35,017 nucleotides of DNA from an uncultured Kiritimatiellota bacterium. GTDB taxonomy: Bacteria; Verrucomicrobiota; Kiritimatiellia; RFP12; UBA1067. Below, piece after piece: positions 30,827-35,017 of this stretch. Below the pieces are notes generated by a model. The model ran no database searches. It had not been told where the DNA came from and saw only the letters and a program-made list of their open reading frames with translations. The position numbers and the translations under genes were made by a program. The stretch spans positions 1 through 35,017 of the forward strand of contig CAKTUI010000029.1 in assembly GCA_934621385.1 (NCBI GenBank), read 5' to 3'. Within the stretch, counting starts at the first letter, position 1, and every line of letters begins with the position of its first letter.

Positions 30827-31540
30827 ATGCCGTTATTTGTACCAAGAGATCGCAAGTCACTGTTCCGTCAGTTCCTGGCGGGGATGTACGATGCCGTTAT
30901 CATCACGGACCCGAATGGGCATGTGATTGAGATTAACCCGCGTGCCGAGGAGCACTTCGGGTACACGCAGGACGAGGTCGTGGACCGCCCCATCTCGATG
31001 TTCATTTCGGGCCTTTCGACCGAAATCGTCCAGCGCATTCGGCGCGGACTTGAGGAGAACCATCGAATGTTGGTCGACGGCAATGGAATTTGCAAGGGCG
31101 GGCGAAAGTTCTCTTGCGAAGTGACGATCTCAGTCATCGACCTGATGGATCCCTCTGACTTGGTCTTCACCGTCCGGAACACGGAACGCCGGCGCAAGTT
31201 GCGCGAACGCCTGCGGACGAAGGAGAATGCGTTCGACATCTCGAACGCGGCACTTTTCGCCTGCGATCGTGAAGGGCATTTCACCGAAGTCAATAACGCC
31301 TTTCTTGAGATGTTTGGGCTGGAAGATGCCGAAGCCGCCCGCAAGCTCGTCTTTACGGACTTGATAGACGATGATCCCCTGCCGTCGGACTTCAAGAAAG
31401 CCCTGAACGGCGAATCGTCGACCGTCGGGATTGTCGCGGAGACGGAGGGCGAAGGCCGTGAGGAGATGGAGGTCAAGCTCGGCCCGAACAGGATTGGTAG
31501 CCGTACGGTCGGTGTCGTCGGCAGCATTTTGAAGGTCTAA
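30827..31540 (+). CDS. Double PAS-domain protein without output domain
   Basis: A 237-aa cytoplasmic protein. A first PAS domain lies at about residues 14-115 (FLAGMYDAVIITDPNGHVIEI; AEEHFGYTQDEVV). A second, more diverged one is at about 128-237 (AFDISNAALFACDREGHFTE; AFLEMFGLEDAEAA). The two are joined by a charged helix (RRRKLRERLRTKE), a typical signalling linker. No kinase, GGDEF or DNA-binding domain follows, so it may sense a small molecule or redox state and act by binding a partner. The next gene starts immediately after the stop. Confidence 0.85.
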   Translation: MPLFVPRDRKSLFRQFLAGMYDAVIITDPNGHVIEINPRAEEHFGYTQDEVVDRPISMFISGLSTEIVQRIRRGLEENHRMLVDGNGICKGGRKFSCEVTISVIDLMDPSDLVFTVRNTERRRKLRERLRTKENAFDISNAALFACDREGHFTEVNNAFLEMFGLEDAEAARKLVFTDLIDDDPLPSDFKKALNGESSTVGIVAETEGEGREEMEVKLGPNRIGSRTVGVVGSILKV

Positions 31541-31546
31541 TTGATT

Positions 31547-32479
31547 ATGCGTCGTGCACCACAGCATTCGGCGGGCATTACCTCGCTCATTGTCAACAAG
31601 ACGGACCCCAAGTTCCTCCAGGACTTCCTTTCTCTTAAGTTCTCGCTTTCGCGGCGGACGGCCAAGGCGATGATTGACGGGCGCAATGTCTGGGTCAATC
31701 GCACGTGCGTGTGGATTGCGCGCTTCGCCCTCAATACGGGGGATGTGATTGAAATCCCGGCGAATGTCGTCAAGGGTGCGGTTCGGCAGTCCGCGAAGTC
31801 GGATGGTGCAGGTTCGTCGCGGGGTGAGGCGGTGGCGAAGTCGTCGCCGCGTCGCCATATCCGCGTCCTCTGGCAGAATGAGAACTACCTGGTTGCCGAC
31901 AAGCCGTCGGGTATCGTCAGTTGTGACGACCCGCATTCGGTCGAAACGACGCTCCGCGAGCAGGAGAAGATTCCGACGCTGGAGGCGGTTCACCGCTTGG
32001 ACCGAGACACGACGGGATGCCTCTTGCTGGCGAAGAACCACGCGGCACTTTTGGCGGCGATTGAGATGTTCAAGACGCATCGCGTGTCGAAAGTCTATCA
32101 CGCGATTGCCCTCGGCAAGTTCAAGTACTCCCACCAGCTGATTAACACGCCCTTGGATGACCAGCCCGCCGTCTCGAAAGTGACGCGTGAGGCAGCATCG
32201 GACGATGCGAGTTTCCTGCGTGTGCGCATTGAGACCGGGCGGACGAACCAGATTCGCCGCCATCTCTCCTCCGTGCGTGCGCCGATTGTCGGCGACCGCG
32301 TGTTTGGACTGAAGAATGCGCGTGATCCGCGCATGATGCGCATTGCGCGGCAGATGCTTCATGCCTCGACGCTGACATTGCCCGACCCCATGAAGCCGCA
32401 CAGTGAGATCAATGTCCACTCGCCCCTGCCGGCGGACTTCCGTTCCGCCCTCCGCCTTTTCGGCATGGGCAAGAAATAA
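31547..32479 (+). CDS. RluA-family rRNA/tRNA pseudouridine synthase
   Basis: A 310-aa pseudouridine synthase. An S4-like RNA-binding region is at the N-terminus (FLSLKFSLSRRTAKAMIDGRN, about 23-43), followed by a basic linker and the catalytic domain. The catalytic Asp152 is in HRLDRDTTG. ETGRTNQIRRHL is the second landmark of the RluA family. The exact target uridine cannot be assigned. ATG 31547 is chosen; a TTG at 31541 directly after the PAS stop is an alternative. A bidirectional terminator follows. Confidence 0.93.
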   Translation: MRRAPQHSAGITSLIVNKTDPKFLQDFLSLKFSLSRRTAKAMIDGRNVWVNRTCVWIARFALNTGDVIEIPANVVKGAVRQSAKSDGAGSSRGEAVAKSSPRRHIRVLWQNENYLVADKPSGIVSCDDPHSVETTLREQEKIPTLEAVHRLDRDTTGCLLLAKNHAALLAAIEMFKTHRVSKVYHAIALGKFKYSHQLINTPLDDQPAVSKVTREAASDDASFLRVRIETGRTNQIRRHLSSVRAPIVGDRVFGLKNARDPRMMRIARQMLHASTLTLPDPMKPHSEINVHSPLPADFRSALRLFGMGKK

Positions 32480-32544
32480 TTCGCGGCGAACGGACGAAAC
32501 TGCCGCGTTCGCAAGTGGCGCAAGCCGTGCCACCCTGTAAGACA

Positions 32545-32584
32545 AAGCGGATGCAACCCATGAGGTTGCATCCGCTTGTTTTTG
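32545..32584. terminator. Bidirectional terminator between the RluA gene and proS
   Basis: A perfect 14-bp stem pairs 32545-32558 with 32564-32577 around a 5-nt loop, followed by TGTTTTTG on the plus strand. It sits between two convergent genes (stops at 32479 and 32600). It serves the plus-strand gene well; on the minus strand the trailing tract is weaker. Confidence 0.88.
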
Positions 32585-32599
32585 TTCTACTTCCGTGGA

Positions 32600-34315
32600 T
32601 TACGCGAGAAGCGCACGAATGGCATCGACGGCTCCGTCGGGCGCGACAATCTTCATCTGCGACTTGTCCTGGTCGCGGCGCTTAATCTCGATGCCACCAT
32701 TGGCGAGACCCTTCGCGCCAACGACGGCACGCACGGGGAATCCGATGAGGTCGGCATCCTTGAACTTCACGCCGGGACGCTCCGCACGATCGTCCACGAT
32801 GACATCAATGCCTGCCGCCTCCAGGCTGGCTTCCAGTGTCTCGGCGGTCTTGGCGACCTCGGGCTGGTCGGGATCGAGCAGGTCGATGACGACCTGGTAG
32901 GGCGCGACCGAGGCCGGCCAGATGATGCCGTCCTTGTCGTGGCTCTGCTCAATGACGGCCTGAACGGTGCGGCTGACGCCGATTCCGTAGCAGCCCATGA
33001 CCATGGGCTGCTCCTTGAGTTCGGCCGTCTTGTAGGTCGCGTGAAAGGCATCCGTATACTTGGTGCCGAGTTTGAAGACATGGCCGACTTCAATGCCGCG
33101 CTTGATGACGAGGGGCTTGCCGCACTTCGCGCAGATGTCGCCGTCCTTCACCACGATGAGATCCGTGTAGTCCGATTCGGCAATCGAGCAGTCGCGGGCG
33201 AGGTCAACGTTCTTGAAGTGGAAGTCATCCTTGTTGGCACCGACGATGCAGCCCCGTGCGCCCTTGAGGCCGATGTCGCAGACGATTCTCAGCGACTGGT
33301 CGGCGGGTTTCACCGGACCGACTGAACCGGCATTCGCGCCGGAAGCCTTGAGCACCGTTTCGTAGTCGGCCAACTCGACTTTCTTCGCATTGAGGAAGTG
33401 GCGGAGCTTGACCTCGTTGACATCCCTGTCGCCCTCGACGCAGACCATGACGGGCTTGCCGTCGGCGGAATAGATGAGGGACTTGACGAACGCCGAGCCA
33501 GGCACGCCCATGAACGCGGAAACCTGGTCAATCGTCTTCGCACCGGGTGTTGCGACCTCCTCGTAGGCCGGGCATTCGGGGTCGTGCCGTTCGGCAACCT
33601 TGCGCTCGGCCTTTTCGAGATTCGCGGCATAACCGCAGGCACCACAGAAGGCGATGCCGTCCTCGCCTGCGTCCGCAAGCACGTGGAACTCGTGCGAGAA
33701 CTTGCCGCCAATGTCGCCGGTGTCGGCCTCAACGGGATAGGCCTTCAGTCCGCAGCGGGTGAAGATGCGCTTGTAGGCCTCGAACATGGCCATGTAGCTC
33801 TTGTCGGCGGCTTCCATGGAGACGTCGAAGGAGTAGGCATCCTTCATCATGAATTCCTTTGAGCGCATCAGGCCAAAGCGCGGGCGAATCTCGTCGCGGA
33901 ACTTCCACTGGAACTGGTAGACGGTCACGGGAAGCTGGCGGTAGGAACTGATGACGCTGCGAATGACTTCGGTCACGGTTTCCTCGGCCGTCGGACTCAT
34001 CGCGTAGTCATGCTGGGCGCGATCCTTGACGCGGAACATGTTCGGGCCCATCGATTCCCAGCGCCCGGACTGCTTCCAGAGTTCGGCCGGCTGGAGGACG
34101 GGCATCGTGATTTCAAGAGCACCCGCACGGTCCATCTCTTCGCGGATAATGCGCGTCACTTTGGCAAAGGCACGCTGGCCGAGGGGAAGATAGGTGTAAA
34201 GTCCGCCGGCGAGCTTCTTGATAAGCCCAGCCCGGACGAGGAGCTTGTGAGAGTCAATTTCGGCATCACCGGGATTCTCCCGGAGCGTCTGAATGAGCGA
34301 TTTAGTCCATTTCAT
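32600..34315 (-). CDS. proS: Prolyl-tRNA synthetase (bacterial type)
   Basis: A 571-aa class-II synthetase. Motif 1 is in GALEITMPVLQPAELWKQSG, and DRAQHDYAMSPTAEETVT and FRDEIRPRFGLMRSKEFMMK form the motif 2 region. An editing insertion (INS) domain occupies about residues 225-385. Motif 3 is GCYGIGVSRTVQAVIEQ. A C-terminal anticodon-binding domain begins near PYQVVIDLLD. Length and insertion match E. coli-type ProRS (572 aa). The ATG at 34315 is 8 nt after a TATAAT, so the mRNA is predicted leaderless. Confidence 0.97.
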   Translation of the reverse strand: MKWTKSLIQTLRENPGDAEIDSHKLLVRAGLIKKLAGGLYTYLPLGQRAFAKVTRIIREEMDRAGALEITMPVLQPAELWKQSGRWESMGPNMFRVKDRAQHDYAMSPTAEETVTEVIRSVISSYRQLPVTVYQFQWKFRDEIRPRFGLMRSKEFMMKDAYSFDVSMEAADKSYMAMFEAYKRIFTRCGLKAYPVEADTGDIGGKFSHEFHVLADAGEDGIAFCGACGYAANLEKAERKVAERHDPECPAYEEVATPGAKTIDQVSAFMGVPGSAFVKSLIYSADGKPVMVCVEGDRDVNEVKLRHFLNAKKVELADYETVLKASGANAGSVGPVKPADQSLRIVCDIGLKGARGCIVGANKDDFHFKNVDLARDCSIAESDYTDLIVVKDGDICAKCGKPLVIKRGIEVGHVFKLGTKYTDAFHATYKTAELKEQPMVMGCYGIGVSRTVQAVIEQSHDKDGIIWPASVAPYQVVIDLLDPDQPEVAKTAETLEASLEAAGIDVIVDDRAERPGVKFKDADLIGFPVRAVVGAKGLANGGIEIKRRDQDKSQMKIVAPDGAVDAIRALLA

Positions 34316-34323
34316 AGACGGAT

Positions 34324-34332
34324 ATTATACCA
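34324..34332 (-). promoter_or_regulatory. Extended -10 promoter of proS
   Basis: On the minus strand TGGTATAAT (hexamer 34329-34324), preceded by TTTA, lies 8 nt before the ATG at 34315. No -35-like hexamer is found at 16-19 bp. Confidence 0.75.
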
Positions 34333-34419
34333 TAAACCGCCTGCTCGGGGGCTTGCGCGGCGGCGGCCTGCGGGGGTTCGGGGGCACCGTCCTCGTTCCT
34401 TCGCCAAGGCGGCATCGGC

Positions 34420-34845
34420 CTAACGCCGGTTGACGCGGTCACCCTTGAGCCGCCAGCTGAAGTCGCTCGTCGAAAGGTTCAGCCTGGCAAGGGGGCTGAC
34501 GCGCACGACAAGCTTGTTCTTGCTCGACAATCTCCCATCCTTTTCGACCGACCCCTTCAGGAACGGCTGGAGACGAAGGTAGCCATCCAGATTGACGGCG
34601 TTTCCCCTTTTAAGGTGCTCCAGGGCCATGCCCATCACGCACTCAAACTGGGACTTCAAGAACTCCTCGTTCCCCATGGTGGCACCTCTATCCTTCGCAC
34701 CCTTGATCAGCTCGTTGAACCCGACGGTCTTCTGCCCCAGTATCCTCGGCGTATGCGTCACGGTCTTCCGAATCGGATGCTTGAAGTTGACAACCTGGTA
34801 CTCCAAGATCTTCCTGTTGGCATACACCTCCAGTTTTTTGCTCAT
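34420..34845 (-). CDS. HU-related DNA-binding protein
   Basis: A 141-aa protein. The part from about residue 40 resembles the HU/IHF fold: FNELIKGAKDR, a helix FLKSQFECVMGMALEHLKRG, then NAVNLDGYLRLQPFLKGS and VRVSPLARLNL. This is the HU-like family common in Bacteroidetes and PVC bacteria, usually called HU-family or HU-related DNA-binding proteins. It may help organise the chromosome. The ATG at 34845 has SD AAAGGAG upstream, which decides it over longer in-frame starts. Confidence 0.75.
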   Translation of the reverse strand: MSKKLEVYANRKILEYQVVNFKHPIRKTVTHTPRILGQKTVGFNELIKGAKDRGATMGNEEFLKSQFECVMGMALEHLKRGNAVNLDGYLRLQPFLKGSVEKDGRLSSKNKLVVRVSPLARLNLSTSDFSWRLKGDRVNRR

Positions 34846-34902
34846 GAACCCGAACTCCTTTCTTCGCAAATCCAGTCCCTCATCAACCGGAATGGGAGGA
34901 AT

Positions 34903-34911
34903 TGTACCATT
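34903..34911 (-). promoter_or_regulatory. Promoter of the HU-related gene
   Basis: On the minus strand TGGTACAAT, with the hexamer at 34908-34903, is 57 nt before the ATG at 34845. The leader carries the SD AAAGGAG. It is an extended -10 with a leadered message, like the GH127 gene. Confidence 0.6.
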
Positions 34912-35017
34912 TCGTACGCATGGACCGCAAGCGGATCCCACCTGGAGTTTACCCATTTTTTGGTTTGGCTCGGATGGCGGGGTAGAAAAGCGCGGCAACC
35001 GCCCGCCGTTTTTCGGT

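Noticed and set aside
1..35017. Similar GCAAACCAAAAA-type words near both window ends suggesting a long terminal repeat
   Set aside because: The match is about 12 bases, in inverted orientation, A-rich and not extended; probably chance.
34846..35017. Start of another gene at the right edge
   Set aside because: No frame with a start, SD and recognisable product could be supported; only the promoter of the HU-related gene is seen.

Overview
The window is a chromosomal segment of a Gram-negative bacterium, about 60% GC by eye. It encodes lipopolysaccharide and outer-membrane assembly factors (LptE-like, BamD-like) and phosphatidylethanolamine synthesis. It also carries a V/A-type ATPase with the DUF2764 companion gene, a GH127 arabinofuranosidase and a DUF1080 protein. 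This mix fits the PVC superphylum, most likely a Kiritimatiellota/Lentisphaerota-type, possibly gut-associated, lineage. That placement is inference from gene content; no rRNA is present.

Layout. 1-508: noncoding, with a terminator-like hairpin, a large nested inverted repeat and a strong promoter. 509-5205: V-ATPase E, DUF2764, A, B and then apt, tightly coupled. 5206-6278: a 1-kb degenerate region with a terminator, a relic of an ACR3 arsenite permease, and two abutting short tandem-repeat arrays. 6279-8335: argB-argD. 8501-10613: infC (apparent AUC start), psd and pssA. 10630-12577: a membrane-anchored unknown, a secreted V/Q/P-repeat protein and mnmA. 12830-14755: a short-form aconitase. 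14853-18143: BamD-like TPR protein, LptE-like lipoprotein, lone Lrp/AsnC ligand-binding domain, TPR protein. 18242-18316: tRNA-Glu on the minus strand. 18375-21745: dprA, a HAD phosphatase, an AEC transporter and a LUD-domain protein. 21930-25907: dnaK, groES, groEL. 26030-29681: an NAD-dependent epimerase, then a divergent DUF1080/GH127 glycan-degradation pair. 29720-32479: queA, a PAS-only protein and an RluA-type pseudouridine synthase. 32600-34845 (minus): proS and an HU-related DNA-binding protein.

Most genes are housekeeping and are chained by 4-bp ATGA/GTGA overlaps. The most unusual feature is promoter architecture. Nine genes or operons have an extended -10 (TGGTATAAT or TGATATAAT) ending only 6-12 nt before an ATG, which predicts leaderless or nearly leaderless mRNAs; most have no recognisable -35. 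A second class (V-ATPase, infC, dnaK) has a -35-like hexamer at 18-bp spacing and a normal leader. Three operons (V-ATPase, argBD, aconitase) also share a conserved upstream element, TGACCCATTAG followed by TTACAAT, 44-60 bp before the -10. No phage, insertion sequence, CRISPR or obvious defence system was seen; the novelty lies in noncoding structure and expression signals.
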